Below, one piece after another: positions 1 through 9,628 of a stretch of 64,000 bases of DNA. The notes beneath the pieces were generated by a model, which saw only the letters and a program-made list of their open reading frames with translations, did no database searches and was not told where the DNA came from. The stretch lies in contig DAGJ01000004.1 in NCBI GenBank assembly GCA_002495685.1, forward strand, positions 1-64,000, written 5' to 3'. Both the position numbers and the translations under genes were made by a program. Origin of the DNA: Methanobrevibacter sp. UBA412 (GTDB lineage Archaea; Methanobacteriota; Methanobacteria; Methanobacteriales; Methanobacteriaceae). Each line of letters begins with the position of its first letter. The stretch's first letter is position 1.

Positions 1-132
1 CAACTAAATTTTTGACAGAGCCTAATATCATAATATTATATTAAATAAGAAATACAAAAAATACATTATAATATTATAATTAATACTAATTAAAAAAAAA
101 AATTTTTATTTTAAAAATATGGGAGAAAATTT
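1..132 (+). promoter_or_regulatory. Upstream region of valS
   Basis: AT-rich non-coding DNA. The TTATATTAAATA stretch near 37-48 could serve as a TATA element. A clear ribosome-binding site, GGGAGA at 121-126, lies 6 nt before the valS ATG. No end of a preceding gene can be recognised. Confidence 0.4.
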
Positions 133-2847
133 ATGACAGAAAGGGATATTCCAAAAGATTATAACCATAAAAACGAAGCACAATGGCAAAAAAAATGGGA
201 TGATGAAGAAATATATAAATTCATAGGTGACGGTACACGTCCAAGATACATAATAGACACCCCACCACCATATCCAACCGGAAACATACACTTAGGTCAC
301 GTATTAAACTGGGCATACATTGACTTCAATGCAAGATATCGAAGAGAAAAAGGAAACGATGTACTATTCCCTCAAGGATGGGATTGTCATGGATTACCAA
401 CAGAAGTAAAAGTAGAAGAAACACATCACATTAAAAAGAATGATGTGGCCCTACAAGATTTTCGTCAAATGTGTGTTGATTTAACAACTGAAAACATTGC
501 AAAGATGAAAAAACAAATGAAAAGCTTAGGATTCTCACAAGACTGGAGTAGAGAATTCGTCACCATGACTCCTGAATATAAAAGAAGAACACAATACAGT
601 TTCCTTAAAATGTACAATCAAGGATTAATCTACCGAGGAATACATCCAGTTAACTGGTGTCCTCGATGCGAAACAGCTATAGCATTTGCAGAAGTAGAAT
701 ATGGGGATAATGTAACTAAATTAAACTATGTAAACTTCCCACCAGCAGAAGTAAAAGATAAACCTGAAGGAAACTCATATGTCCCAGCAAATGGTGAACA
801 TGCAAATCCTACAGATGAAGGTATACTCATTGCAACTACACGTCCAGAACTAATGATGGCATGTGTAGCTGTAGTAATACATCCAGATGATGAAAGATAC
901 AACCAATTATTAGATAAATATGTTGAAGTACCATTATCTGGTCAAAAAGTGAAAATCATAGCAGATACAGAAGTAGACCCAGAATATGGTACTGGTGCAG
1001 TAATGGTATGTACCTTTGGGGATAAAACGGATGTAGCATGGGTAAACAAGTATGATTTAGATATTATAGTAGCAATCTCTGAACAAGGAATCATAACTAG
1101 TGCAGGTGGAAAATATGAAGGATTAACACTTCCTGAATGTGCAGAAGCAACCATCCAAGATTTAAAATCAGAAGGATACTTAATAAAACAAGAAGATGTG
1201 GAACAAAATGTTGGAAGATGCTGGAGATGTAAAACACCAATAGAAATATTAGTGAAAAAACAATGGTTCATTGCAGTTAGAAAATTAATAGATGAAACCA
1301 AAAAAGCATCAAATGAAATTAACTGGGTACCAAAACACATGGAATCACGTCTATTAAATTGGGCGGATAATATGGAATGGGATTGGTGTATATCCCGTCA
1401 AAGACTTTTCGCAACACCTATACCAGTATGGTATTGTAAAAAATGTGGAAAAGTCCACCTACCTGACGCGGAAGATTTACCAGTAGACCCAACAGTAGAT
1501 AAACCAAAACATCCATGTGAATGTGGATCAACAAAATTCATTGGAGAAACAGATGTACTTGATACATGGATGGATAGTTCAATAAGTCCATTATCCATTG
1601 CAGGATGGCCAGACCCATCATATAAAGAATGTTTCCCAAGTAATATACGTCCACAAGGACATGATATTATCCGTACATGGGCATTTTACACAATACTTAG
1701 AAGTCTTGCACTTACAGGTGAAAAACCATTTTCTGAAATAGTTATAAATGGTATGGTATTTGGTGAAGATGGATTTAAAATGAGTAAATCCCGTGGAAAT
1801 GTAATAGCACCAGATGAAGTAGTTAGTAAATATGGTGCAGATGCTATACGTACATGGGCAGCAAACAGTATACCAGGTTCAGATGTAGCATTTGATTGGA
1901 ACGATATTAAATATGGTTATAAATTCATAAGAAAATTCTGGAACGCTTTCAGATTCATAAGCATGCACATATTCGATGAAGAAATAGACTCTGATAGTGT
2001 TAATAATTTAAACCCTACAGATAAATGGATACTCTCCAAATTAAACAATGTAAATAAAGTTTGTGATGAAGCATACATTAAGTATGATTATGCAACAGTA
2101 ATAAACACTATAGAAGACTTCGTATGGCATGATTTCTGTGATGAATACATAGAAGCAGTAAAATACAGATTATACAATGATGAAATCACCGAAGAATCCC
2201 GGAAAGCTGCAAAATATACTTTACACAATGTAATTGAAGATACTTTAAAGATTCTTGCACCAATAGCACCATACTTTACAGAAGAAGTATACCAATACTT
2301 CAATGAGGATGAAAGTATTCATAATCAACTTTGGCCAAGTTTAGAAGAAGGAACCAGTGAAACTAATCTAACAACTGGTGATACTGCTATTAACTTAATA
2401 AGTGAAATTAGAAGATTCAAATCTTCAAACAAAATAGCATTAAACCAACCACTAAACACCCTAAATGTTTACACAGATAACAATGACTTAACTAAGATTT
2501 TTAATGAATTCTTTGATGATATTAAAGGAACCTTAAAAATTGGTGAATTAAATATTAAATCTGGAAAACCTGAAGTTCATGAAAAAGTAATTGAAATAGA
2601 ACCAGATATGAGTAAAATTGGACCTAAATTTAAAGGTGATGCTGGAAAAGTAATTGGATATATTAAATCTAATGATCCTGATAGTATTGCAAGTAAATTA
2701 GAAAGTGACGGAGAAATAATTATTGCTGATAAATCAGTAGTAATTGATGATTTACGAATCCTAAAAGAAGTTCAAGGTGAATCTGGTCAAAAGGTAGATG
2801 TCTTCCATTCTAAAGATTTAGATGTTATTTTAGAAGTAATAAAATAA
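133..2847 (+). CDS. valS: Valyl-tRNA synthetase
   Basis: Class I aminoacyl-tRNA synthetase that charges tRNA-Val in the cytoplasm. The 904 residues are the usual length for the archaeal form. The HIGH-type signature is HLGH at residues 53-56, after PPPYPTGNI. The KMSKS loop is intact at about 549-553. Between them lie the CP1 editing domain and several zinc-knuckle cysteine pairs (CPRC, CWRC, CKKC with CECG). A helical anticodon-binding domain follows. The ATG has a good ribosome-binding site (GGGAGA). The T-rich stretch after the stop codon may be the terminator. Nothing unusual is seen. Confidence 0.97.
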   Translation: MTERDIPKDYNHKNEAQWQKKWDDEEIYKFIGDGTRPRYIIDTPPPYPTGNIHLGHVLNWAYIDFNARYRREKGNDVLFPQGWDCHGLPTEVKVEETHHIKKNDVALQDFRQMCVDLTTENIAKMKKQMKSLGFSQDWSREFVTMTPEYKRRTQYSFLKMYNQGLIYRGIHPVNWCPRCETAIAFAEVEYGDNVTKLNYVNFPPAEVKDKPEGNSYVPANGEHANPTDEGILIATTRPELMMACVAVVIHPDDERYNQLLDKYVEVPLSGQKVKIIADTEVDPEYGTGAVMVCTFGDKTDVAWVNKYDLDIIVAISEQGIITSAGGKYEGLTLPECAEATIQDLKSEGYLIKQEDVEQNVGRCWRCKTPIEILVKKQWFIAVRKLIDETKKASNEINWVPKHMESRLLNWADNMEWDWCISRQRLFATPIPVWYCKKCGKVHLPDAEDLPVDPTVDKPKHPCECGSTKFIGETDVLDTWMDSSISPLSIAGWPDPSYKECFPSNIRPQGHDIIRTWAFYTILRSLALTGEKPFSEIVINGMVFGEDGFKMSKSRGNVIAPDEVVSKYGADAIRTWAANSIPGSDVAFDWNDIKYGYKFIRKFWNAFRFISMHIFDEEIDSDSVNNLNPTDKWILSKLNNVNKVCDEAYIKYDYATVINTIEDFVWHDFCDEYIEAVKYRLYNDEITEESRKAAKYTLHNVIEDTLKILAPIAPYFTEEVYQYFNEDESIHNQLWPSLEEGTSETNLTTGDTAINLISEIRRFKSSNKIALNQPLNTLNVYTDNNDLTKIFNEFFDDIKGTLKIGELNIKSGKPEVHEKVIEIEPDMSKIGPKFKGDAGKVIGYIKSNDPDSIASKLESDGEIIIADKSVVIDDLRILKEVQGESGQKVDVFHSKDLDVILEVIK

Positions 2848-2906
2848 AAAAATAATATTTTTTTTATTACCCTTTTTTTTATAAAGTTAAAAGTGTGGTT
2901 TTTGCC

Positions 2907-4217
2907 ATGATTCTTAAAGTTAAAAATGTTTCAAAAATCCAAGGGAAAGTTAAAGCTCCATCAAGTAAAAGTTACAGTCATAGAGCTGTAATATTAGCAT
3001 CACTTGCAAAAGGTGAAAGTAACTTATACAATGTTCTTTTATCTGAAGATGTTAAATCAACATTAAGTGCATGTGAAAGTTTAGGTGCGAAAATCATAAA
3101 CAAAAAAGACCACCTCCAAGTTATAGGTGTGAATGGTAAATTACATAATACTTCTAAAGATTTTATTGATTTAGGTAATTCTGGAACAAGTCTACGTCTT
3201 TTAACCTCAATTGCAGGTTTATCTGATAATACTGTACAGTTTTCTGGTGATGATTCATTACTCACAAGACCTATGAATCCATTATTAAATGCTTTAAAAG
3301 ATTTAGGTGTAAAAACAGAATCCCTTAATGGTAAGGCACCTATAAAAGTTTATCCCGGTTATGTTGGTGGTAAAACCAGTATTCCGGGAAATATTAGTTC
3401 ACAATTCATCTCAAGCATACTAATATCTGCACCACTATCTAAAGATGGTGTGTGTTTATCTGTTTTACCAGAATTTGTAAGTAAACCATACGTTAATATG
3501 ACAATTGATATTATGGAAAAATTCGGTGTTAAAATCGAAGAATTTGAAATAAACAAACATGAAGATTGTAATAAAACCATAAAATCCTGCAGTATAGACC
3601 AATTCCAAATACCATCAGCAATTTATCAAGGAATAAATTATCAAGTAGAAGGGGATTATTCTAGTGCTTCTTATTTACTTGCAGCATGTGCTATTTGTGG
3701 TGGGGAAATCACTGTAAGTAATCTTTTTAAGGATTCTAAACAGGGAGATAAATATATATTAAATATTTTAGCTAAAATGGGATGTGAAATAGAATCTGGT
3801 GAAGATTTTGTTAAAATACAATCTAATGGAAAATTAAAAGGAGTTGAAGTTAATCTTTCTAATGCTCCAGATTTGATTTTAACTGTTGCAGCACTAGGTT
3901 GTCTTGCAAGTGGTGATACACTTATTACTGGTGTTAAACATGGTCGTTTAAAAGAAACTGATCGTATTGCAACTAGTTGTATGGAACTTAAAAAATTAGG
4001 TGTTGACCTTGTTGAATTTGAAGATGGTATGCTTATTCATGGTGGAGTAAATGATGGTATAGTAAAATCCCATAGGGATCATCGTTTAGCTATGGCTTTT
4101 ACTTTAATAGGTTTAAAACATAATATCACTATTAAAGATGGTGAAGTTTTCAATGTTTCATATCCTAACTTTTTAACTAGTATGGGTGAAATTGGAGTAG
4201 AATTAGAACTAAAATAA
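2907..4217 (+). CDS. aroA: 3-phosphoshikimate 1-carboxyvinyltransferase (EPSP synthase)
   Basis: Sixth step of the shikimate pathway: shikimate-3-phosphate plus phosphoenolpyruvate gives EPSP. Family motifs are present: the N-terminal PSSKSYSHR substrate-binding segment, [10 protein letters not shown], and DHRLAMAF near the C-terminus. About 436 residues, the normal size. An in-frame GTG lies 12 nt upstream at 2895, but I prefer the ATG at 2907 because homology begins there. The next gene, nth, starts 11 nt after the stop, so the two are probably co-transcribed. aroC, the following pathway enzyme, lies far away at 25.4 kb. Confidence 0.95.
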   Translation: MILKVKNVSKIQGKVKAPSSKSYSHRAVILASLAKGESNLYNVLLSEDVKSTLSACESLGAKIINKKDHLQVIGVNGKLHNTSKDFIDLGNSGTSLRLLTSIAGLSDNTVQFSGDDSLLTRPMNPLLNALKDLGVKTESLNGKAPIKVYPGYVGGKTSIPGNISSQFISSILISAPLSKDGVCLSVLPEFVSKPYVNMTIDIMEKFGVKIEEFEINKHEDCNKTIKSCSIDQFQIPSAIYQGINYQVEGDYSSASYLLAACAICGGEITVSNLFKDSKQGDKYILNILAKMGCEIESGEDFVKIQSNGKLKGVEVNLSNAPDLILTVAALGCLASGDTLITGVKHGRLKETDRIATSCMELKKLGVDLVEFEDGMLIHGGVNDGIVKSHRDHRLAMAFTLIGLKHNITIKDGEVFNVSYPNFLTSMGEIGVELELK

Positions 4218-4228
4218 GGAGTGTTTTT

Positions 4229-4852
4229 ATGGATAAAACTGAACAAGTTATTGAAATTTTTAAAAGATTAAAAGAGATTTATACTATAAGAATTTTTGAG
4301 GGTAAAGATCCTTATAAGGTTTTAATCAGAACTATTCTTTCTCAAAGAACACGTGATGAAAATACAGATCAAGCTACTGCTAATTTATTTAATAAATACC
4401 CTGATATTAATAGTGTTGCTAATGCACCAGTTGAAGATATAGAGGAATTAGTTCATCCTGCTGGTTTTTATCATGTTAAAGCAGCTAGAATTCAAGAGGT
4501 TTCACAGATTATCATTGATGAGTATGATGGTGTGGTACCGGATAATATGAAGGAATTATTGGATTTACCTGGTGTTGGTCGTAAGACTGCTAATTGTGTT
4601 TTAGTTTTTGCTTTTTGTAAACCTGCTATTCCTGTTGATACTCATGTTCATCGTATTAGTAATCGTTGGGGTTTAGTTGATACTAGTAAACCTGAACAGA
4701 CTGAATTGGAATTGATGAAGATTGTTCCTAAGGATATGTGGATTGAGTTGAATGATATTATGGTTCAGTTTGGTCAAACTATTTGTAAACCTACTTCTCC
4801 TCAATGTGGTGATTGTCCTTTAATTGGTTTATGTGCTTTTGATAATGGTTAA
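4229..4852 (+). CDS. nth: Endonuclease III (DNA glycosylase/AP lyase)
   Basis: Base-excision repair enzyme that removes oxidised pyrimidines. The 207-residue protein has the helix-hairpin-helix [10 protein letters not shown] with catalytic Lys119, the catalytic Asp137 in PVDTHVHR, and a complete C-terminal [4Fe-4S] ligand set spaced C-x6-C-x2-C-x5-C. It sits just behind aroA, probably in the same transcript. It is a useful intact comparison for the damaged HhH-GPD gene at 26.7 kb, which lacks these cysteines. Confidence 0.95.
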   Translation: MDKTEQVIEIFKRLKEIYTIRIFEGKDPYKVLIRTILSQRTRDENTDQATANLFNKYPDINSVANAPVEDIEELVHPAGFYHVKAARIQEVSQIIIDEYDGVVPDNMKELLDLPGVGRKTANCVLVFAFCKPAIPVDTHVHRISNRWGLVDTSKPEQTELELMKIVPKDMWIELNDIMVQFGQTICKPTSPQCGDCPLIGLCAFDNG

Positions 4853-4921
4853 AACACTACTCTTTTTTTATTTATTTATTATTTTTTAGGTTTTTTTTAA
4901 TATTTTTTGTGTGGGGTTAAG

Positions 4922-4971
4922 TTTATAAGCATAAAAAAATAATATAACAATAGTTATATAACAATAGTTAT
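4922..4971 (+). promoter_or_regulatory. cysK promoter with tandem sulfur-regulon palindromes
   Basis: A TATA-like TTTATAAG (4922-4929) is followed by two abutting copies of ATAACAATAGTTAT at 4944-4957 and 4958-4971. Each copy has ATAAC/GTTAT arms around four central bases. The spacing puts the sites near the expected transcription start, which suggests a repressor. If this is the promoter, the cysK leader is about 180 nt. The same motif precedes cysE, the sulfhydrylase gene and nifS. Confidence 0.6.
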
Positions 4972-5137
4972 ATTTTTATTATAAAAAGAACTATCAAAAT
5001 TATATAACACAATAAAATAAAAGATTTTAATTAATAAAAATTCTTTTAATTATAAAAAAACAAAAATACATTTAAATAATTAAAAAAAAATTAATTCACT
5101 TTTCAAAAAAAAATTAAACTAATGGAGCATATTAATA

Positions 5138-6130
5138 ATGACAAATGATTTAAACATACCAGAATTAACAAGAGGAATAGCAAACGATATAACAGAAACA
5201 ATTGGAAACACCCCACTAGTAAGATTAAACAAACTAACAGAAGGATTAGAAGCAGAAGTACTAGTTAAAATAGAATCATTCAACCCAGTAAGCAGTGTGA
5301 AAGATCGCGTTGGAGTGGCAATGATAAAATACGGTGAAAAAGAAGGATTAATCAAATCCGATTCAGTAATCATAGAACCAACAAGTGGAAACACAGGAAT
5401 CGCATTAGGATTTGTATCTGCAGCAAAAAATTACAGATTAATACTCACCATGCCAGAAACAATGTCAATAGAACGTAAAAAACTACTCGCATTATTCGGT
5501 GCAGAAATAGTACTAACACCAGGATCTGAAGGAATGGGTGGAGCAGTTGCAAAAGCAGAAGAACTAGCAAAAGAAATCCCAAATGCAGTAATACCACAAC
5601 AATTCAATAATAAATTCAACCCCAAAGTACACTCAGAAACAACAGCACAAGAACTAATAAGAGACACCAACAATGGAGTGGATATATTAGTATCCGCAGC
5701 AGGAACCGGTGGAACATTAATCGGAATATCAGAAGTATTAAAAAAAGAAAAACCAGGATTTAAAGCAGTAGCAGTAGAACCACAAACAAGCCAAACCCTC
5801 GGTAAAGGTGAAAAAGGAGCACATAAAATCCAAGGAATCGGACCAGGATTCATACCAGGAATCTTCAAACCAGAATTAGTAGATGAAATTTTCCCAGTAA
5901 AAGATGAAGATGCAGGATCCACCCTCCTTAAACTAGCTAAACAAGAAGGAATACTTGCAGGAATATCCTCAGGTGCAGCAACATATGCAGCAATACAATT
6001 AGCTAAAAGACCAGAAAACAAAGGAAAAACAATAGTAGCAATCCTACCAGATACAGGTGAAAGATACCTATCCGTAGACTGGTTATTTAAAGACATCTAC
6101 CAAGAATACCCAGAAATCTTCAAACAATAA
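5138..6130 (+). CDS. cysK: Cysteine synthase (O-acetylserine sulfhydrylase)
   Basis: PLP enzyme making cysteine from O-acetylserine and sulfide. It has 330 residues. The PLP lysine is Lys55 in SSVKDR. The substrate loop TSGNTGI is at 82-88 and the phosphate-binding AGTGGTL loop near 188. Its partner cysE follows about 170 nt downstream but has its own operator site, so the two look like separate but co-regulated units. The bacterial type of the CysE/CysK pathway suggests an old acquisition by transfer (inference). A GGAG ribosome-binding site precedes the ATG. Confidence 0.96.
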   Translation: MTNDLNIPELTRGIANDITETIGNTPLVRLNKLTEGLEAEVLVKIESFNPVSSVKDRVGVAMIKYGEKEGLIKSDSVIIEPTSGNTGIALGFVSAAKNYRLILTMPETMSIERKKLLALFGAEIVLTPGSEGMGGAVAKAEELAKEIPNAVIPQQFNNKFNPKVHSETTAQELIRDTNNGVDILVSAAGTGGTLIGISEVLKKEKPGFKAVAVEPQTSQTLGKGEKGAHKIQGIGPGFIPGIFKPELVDEIFPVKDEDAGSTLLKLAKQEGILAGISSGAATYAAIQLAKRPENKGKTIVAILPDTGERYLSVDWLFKDIYQEYPEIFKQ

Positions 6131-6204
6131 AAAAAATACACCCATTTCCACCCCACTATTTTTTCCTCTTTTTTATATTTTATTTTAAAATAATTTATTT
6201 TTTT

Positions 6205-6218
6205 TTAACAATAGTTAT
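6205..6218 (+). promoter_or_regulatory. Single sulfur-regulon palindrome upstream of cysE
   Basis: TTAACAATAGTTAT matches the cysK and nifS sites except at the first base. It lies 82 nt before the cysE ATG. A possible TATA element TTTATATTTAAA (6217-6228) overlaps its right edge, and another TTTATATTT lies at 6172-6180, so the exact promoter geometry is unclear. Confidence 0.55.
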
Positions 6219-6299
6219 TTATATTTAAAAATTTAAAAATTAACTATAAATAAATAAAAATTTAATTAAAATACAAAAATATTGTGGAGAAACTAAATA

Positions 6300-7223
6300 A
6301 TGTTTGAAGGGCTAAAAGAAGATATGAGAGCAGTTAAAGAAAGAGACCCTGCTGCAAGAAATAATATAGAAATATTCTTCTCATATCCAGGACTTCACGC
6401 ATTATGGTGGTATAAACTATCTCACTGGTTATGGAAAAAAAATCACCACCAACTTGGAAGATTCTTCTCCAATATAGGAAGATTCTTTACTGGAATAGAA
6501 ATACACCCTGGAGCAACAATAGGGAAAAGATTCTTCATAGACCATGGAATGGGAGTCGTAATAGGAGAAACCACAATAATAGGAAATGATGTTCTATTAT
6601 ACCAAGGAGTAGTGCTTGGAGGAACCAGCCTATCTAAAGGAAAAAGACACCCAACAATTGGTGATGAAGTAGTAGTAGGCTCCGGAGCTAAAGTAATGGG
6701 TGATATTACAATTGGTAATGGTGCAAAAATAGGTGCAGGTTCAGTAGTTCTAAAAGACGTACCAGCAGGTGCAACTTGTGTCGGAATTCCAGGTAGAATT
6801 GTTAAACAAAAAAGAGAACCAGCATTACTATTAGAACATGCAAAACTACCCGATCCAGTAGCAGATATAATAGACTTATTACTTAAAAGACAAAACGAAT
6901 TAGAAGAACAAATCGCAGAATTAGATCTTAAACAAAACTTACCAGTAAATAAATTAGACACAGAACCAAATCTTGAAGATGTTTTCCAAACTGAATGTGA
7001 TGAAATAGATGCAGATAAAGTTATATTTAAAGATAAAAAATCAAAACCTAAAAAATCATATAAAGAAATATTCACTAAAAACAATTCTAACATCTCAGAT
7101 GATTCACAAGATTATGATACTGTTGCAGATTTAATAAATAAGTTATTAGTCCATCAAAATGAATTAGAACAAGAAATAAAAGATTTAGAAGATAAAATTG
7201 AATCATTAAGATATAGATTATAA
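6300..7223 (+). CDS. cysE: Serine O-acetyltransferase with a C-terminal repeat extension
   Basis: Acetylates serine from acetyl-CoA, giving the CysK substrate. Residues 1-170 hold the short-type SAT fold, with left-handed beta-helix hexapeptide turns ([21 protein letters not shown]), the active-site DHG at 81-83, and the closing GIPGRIV. Residues 180-307 are an extra tail not usual for CysE. It is charged, mostly helical, and carries a duplicated segment at 185-209 and 273-297 (14 of 25 positions identical, both with QNELE). The tail looks like two coiled-coil arms and could mediate oligomerisation or CysK contact (inference). The regulator gene begins 30 nt downstream. Confidence 0.93.
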   Translation: MFEGLKEDMRAVKERDPAARNNIEIFFSYPGLHALWWYKLSHWLWKKNHHQLGRFFSNIGRFFTGIEIHPGATIGKRFFIDHGMGVVIGETTIIGNDVLLYQGVVLGGTSLSKGKRHPTIGDEVVVGSGAKVMGDITIGNGAKIGAGSVVLKDVPAGATCVGIPGRIVKQKREPALLLEHAKLPDPVADIIDLLLKRQNELEEQIAELDLKQNLPVNKLDTEPNLEDVFQTECDEIDADKVIFKDKKSKPKKSYKEIFTKNNSNISDDSQDYDTVADLINKLLVHQNELEQEIKDLEDKIESLRYRL

Positions 7224-7253
7224 AAAAAATAATATAAAAGGAGAAGAGAGAAA

Positions 7254-7631
7254 ATGAAACCCCCATGTGAAATGGTAGTATGGTATGTAATACCAGCTAT
7301 AAGATCAGAGCTTGCAAAAGACTTATTAACTTTAGGTATGAAACAAAAAAAGATATCAGAACTTATGGATATAACTCAACCTGCAGTATCACAATACATT
7401 ACAGATAAAAGAGGTAGTGGGATAGAGTTTAGTGATGAAGTAAATAATTTAATACAAAGTTTTGCTCAAGATTTATATGATGAAAATGCAACTAAATATG
7501 ATATTATACCTAGAACTTGTAATATTTGTAAAAAAATTAAAGCAGAAGATATTCTCTGTCAAATCCATAAAACTAAAAGTGATGTTAACTGGGAATGTCA
7601 TGCATGTTTAGGATCTGATTTAGAGGATTAA
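7254..7631 (+). CDS. HTH transcriptional regulator with cysteine cluster
   Basis: A 125-residue protein. The N-terminal half holds a helix-turn-helix at about 31-52 (KKISELMDITQPAVSQYI). The C-terminal half holds C89-x2-C92, C102, H105, and C115-x2-C118, a likely metal or Fe-S site. It resembles predicted archaeal HTH regulators of the COG2522 type. That family assignment is from memory. It follows cysE by 30 nt behind a strong GGAGAAGAGAG site, so it is probably co-transcribed with it from a promoter bearing the sulfur palindrome. That makes it the best local candidate for the protein binding the palindromes, with the cysteine cluster as sensor. Direct evidence is lacking. Confidence 0.8.
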   Translation: MKPPCEMVVWYVIPAIRSELAKDLLTLGMKQKKISELMDITQPAVSQYITDKRGSGIEFSDEVNNLIQSFAQDLYDENATKYDIIPRTCNICKKIKAEDILCQIHKTKSDVNWECHACLGSDLED

Positions 7632-7703
7632 AAAAAAAGGAGTAAAAATTTTTCCCCCAATTTTACTTTAATTATATAATTTTTTTAAAATAAGGGAGAA
7701 ATT

Positions 7704-7735
7704 TTTTTGGACATGTTCCAAAAACTATTTATAAG
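7704..7735 (+). promoter_or_regulatory. Inverted repeat and TATA element ahead of tRNA-Cys
   Basis: Arms TTTTTGGA (7704-7711) and TCCAAAAA (7717-7724) flank CATGT. A TATA-like TTTATAAG follows at 7728-7735, and a second, better placed TTTTATATG lies at 7765-7773, about 23 nt before the tRNA. The repeat could be an operator for the tRNA/cysS transcript or a terminator hairpin of the regulator gene. Confidence 0.35.
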
Positions 7736-7791
7736 ATGATAATCAGAATATAGATTGTATCTTATTTTATATGATATTTTAATTTTTCAAT

Positions 7792-7863
7792 GGCAAGATG
7801 ACCGAGCGGCTTAGGTGCGTGGCTGCAGACCATGATACGGGGGTTCGAATCCCTCTCTTGCCT
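7792..7863 (+). tRNA. tRNA-Cys (GCA)
   Basis: Folds as a full cloverleaf. The acceptor GGCAAGA (7792-7798) pairs with TCTTGCC. The anticodon stem CGTGG/CCATG encloses loop CTGCAGA, which gives anticodon GCA. The T-arm is GGGGG-TTCGAAT-CCCTC with one G-U pair. The discriminator base is T (U73), the cysteine identity base. CCA is not encoded. No intron is seen. It lies directly ahead of cysS, the enzyme that charges it. Confidence 0.95.
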
Positions 7864-7964
7864 CTCAATAATATAAACAAATTTTATATATATTTACTAA
7901 TTTTTAAAAAATTTTTATTCCAATATAAATAATCAATTTAATGATAAAAGGAGATTTAGAAAAA

Positions 7965-9371
7965 GTGAAAGTATACAGTACAATGACAAGAGAAAAACAA
8001 GACTTAAAAACAATAAACAACAAAAGAGTCAAACTTTTTGTCTGTGGACCAACAGTATACGATGATGCACACATAGGTCATGGAAGAACCTACATTTCCT
8101 TTGACACAATTAAAAGATACTTAGAATATTCAGGCTACAGTGTCTTCTACATTGAAAACATCACTGATATTGATGATAAAATCATTAATCGTTCTAAAGA
8201 AATAGGAATTGACTCAAGTACTCTAGCTAAAAAATATGAAAAAAGATTCATTGAAGACATGCATTCACTAAATGTTCATAAAGTCAATTTATTTGCAAGA
8301 GCAACAGATCATATGGATGAAATCATAGACCAAATCACTCGTTTAATAAAGAAAGGTTATGCATATGAAACTGAAGACGGAGTATACTATAACATAGATA
8401 AATTTGAAGACTTCGGTAAATTATCCAATCGTAAAATTGATGAATTAGAATCCCACAGAGACATAGCAGATACTGAAAAACACAATCCAAACGATTTTGT
8501 CTTATGGAAAAAACGAGAAGCACCAGAATTTGAAGGAGAACCTAAATGGGATTCACCATGGGGTAAAGGAAGACCAGGATGGCATATTGAAGACACAGCT
8601 ATCACAGAACATTACTTCGGACCACAATATGATGTTCACGGTGGAGGCCTAGATTTAATATTCCCACACCACGAAGCAGAAATTGCCCAAATCGAAGCAG
8701 TCAGTGAGAAAAAACCATTAGTCCGTTACTGGATGCACACCGGATTCTTAAACGTCTCCGGGGAAAAAATGAGTAAAAGTCTTGGAAACTTCATAACCAT
8801 CCGAGAATTACTAAAAGACTGGGATGCAAATGTTTTCCGTTTCTTCGTATTATCCACTCATTACAGAAGCCCAATAGATTTCAGTAAAGACTCCCTACAT
8901 CAAGCAGAAAAAAGTTTAAATAAAATACAAACATTTAATGAATCATTAAACACATTATTAACAAATGAATTCGAAAATCCTGATGAATTAACTGATAAAA
9001 TTGTTAATGCTAATCAAAAAGAAGAATTACCATCAAAAATTATGGATAATTTCTTTGACGCAATGGATGATGATTTCAACACTCCTAAAGCTATAAGTTC
9101 TATTTTTGAATTTATAAAAGAAATAAAAGATTTAAACACATATTCCATGGGTAATCTTTTAACAATTAAGAAATGGTTTAATGATATAAGTTACATTTTT
9201 GGTATAGACTTAAATAATACAGATTCAAGTGAAACTGATTCTAGTAGTGATGATTTACTTGAAATTATTTTAAATATTCGTGAGAAATTACGAGAAAATA
9301 AACAATATGACTTATCTGATGAAATTCGTGATGAATTAAATAATCATGGTATTGAAGTTAATGATAGTTAA
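7965..9371 (+). CDS. cysS: Cysteinyl-tRNA synthetase
   Basis: Class I synthetase for tRNA-Cys. From the chosen start, the zinc ligand Cys27 (CGPTVYD) is followed by HIGH at 36-39, and KMSKS lies at 268-272. The helical C-terminal domain is present. An in-frame ATG exists at 7941, but AAAGGAG at 7947-7953 lies inside that extension and is well placed for the GTG at 7965, so I take GTG. The gene follows its own tRNA by about 100 nt, and the cysteine-synthesis genes lie just upstream. This supports direct cysteinylation rather than sole use of the SepRS/SepCysS route. Confidence 0.95.
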   Translation: MKVYSTMTREKQDLKTINNKRVKLFVCGPTVYDDAHIGHGRTYISFDTIKRYLEYSGYSVFYIENITDIDDKIINRSKEIGIDSSTLAKKYEKRFIEDMHSLNVHKVNLFARATDHMDEIIDQITRLIKKGYAYETEDGVYYNIDKFEDFGKLSNRKIDELESHRDIADTEKHNPNDFVLWKKREAPEFEGEPKWDSPWGKGRPGWHIEDTAITEHYFGPQYDVHGGGLDLIFPHHEAEIAQIEAVSEKKPLVRYWMHTGFLNVSGEKMSKSLGNFITIRELLKDWDANVFRFFVLSTHYRSPIDFSKDSLHQAEKSLNKIQTFNESLNTLLTNEFENPDELTDKIVNANQKEELPSKIMDNFFDAMDDDFNTPKAISSIFEFIKEIKDLNTYSMGNLLTIKKWFNDISYIFGIDLNNTDSSETDSSSDDLLEIILNIREKLRENKQYDLSDEIRDELNNHGIEVNDS

Positions 9372-9553
9372 AAATTATTTTTTTATCTCCTTTTTTTAAG
9401 GTTTAATTTTAATTTTCTTTTCTTATTCTTCTTTTTTTATTCAAATAAAAATATTTATATATTATAATAAATTAATTTATTAATAGTAATTTATAATTAT
9501 TTATCATTATAAATATAAAAAAATATACAAAAATGTATTAAAATCGATATTTG

Positions 9554-9577
9554 ACTTCAATTGATTATTTTTGAAGT
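9554..9577 (+). promoter_or_regulatory. Inverted repeat in the leader of the acyl-CoA synthetase gene
   Basis: ACTTCAA (9554-9560) and TTGAAGT (9571-9577) are perfect 7-bp arms around a 10-nt loop, about 50 nt before the start codon. An upstream TATA-like TTTATATATT occurs near 9449. The repeat could be an operator or an RNA hairpin. Confidence 0.3.
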
Positions 9578-9628
9578 ATTATTCTATAATTATTTTAAAC
9601 AAAAATATAATAATAAGGAGTTTAACTT

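Noticed and set aside
942..1340. Long open frames antisense to valS, and similar antisense frames over cysK (5431-6096), cysE (6443-7093) and the acyl-CoA synthetase
   Set aside because: They mirror strongly supported genes, have no ribosome-binding site or recognisable domain, and arise from the skewed codon use of this AT-rich DNA.
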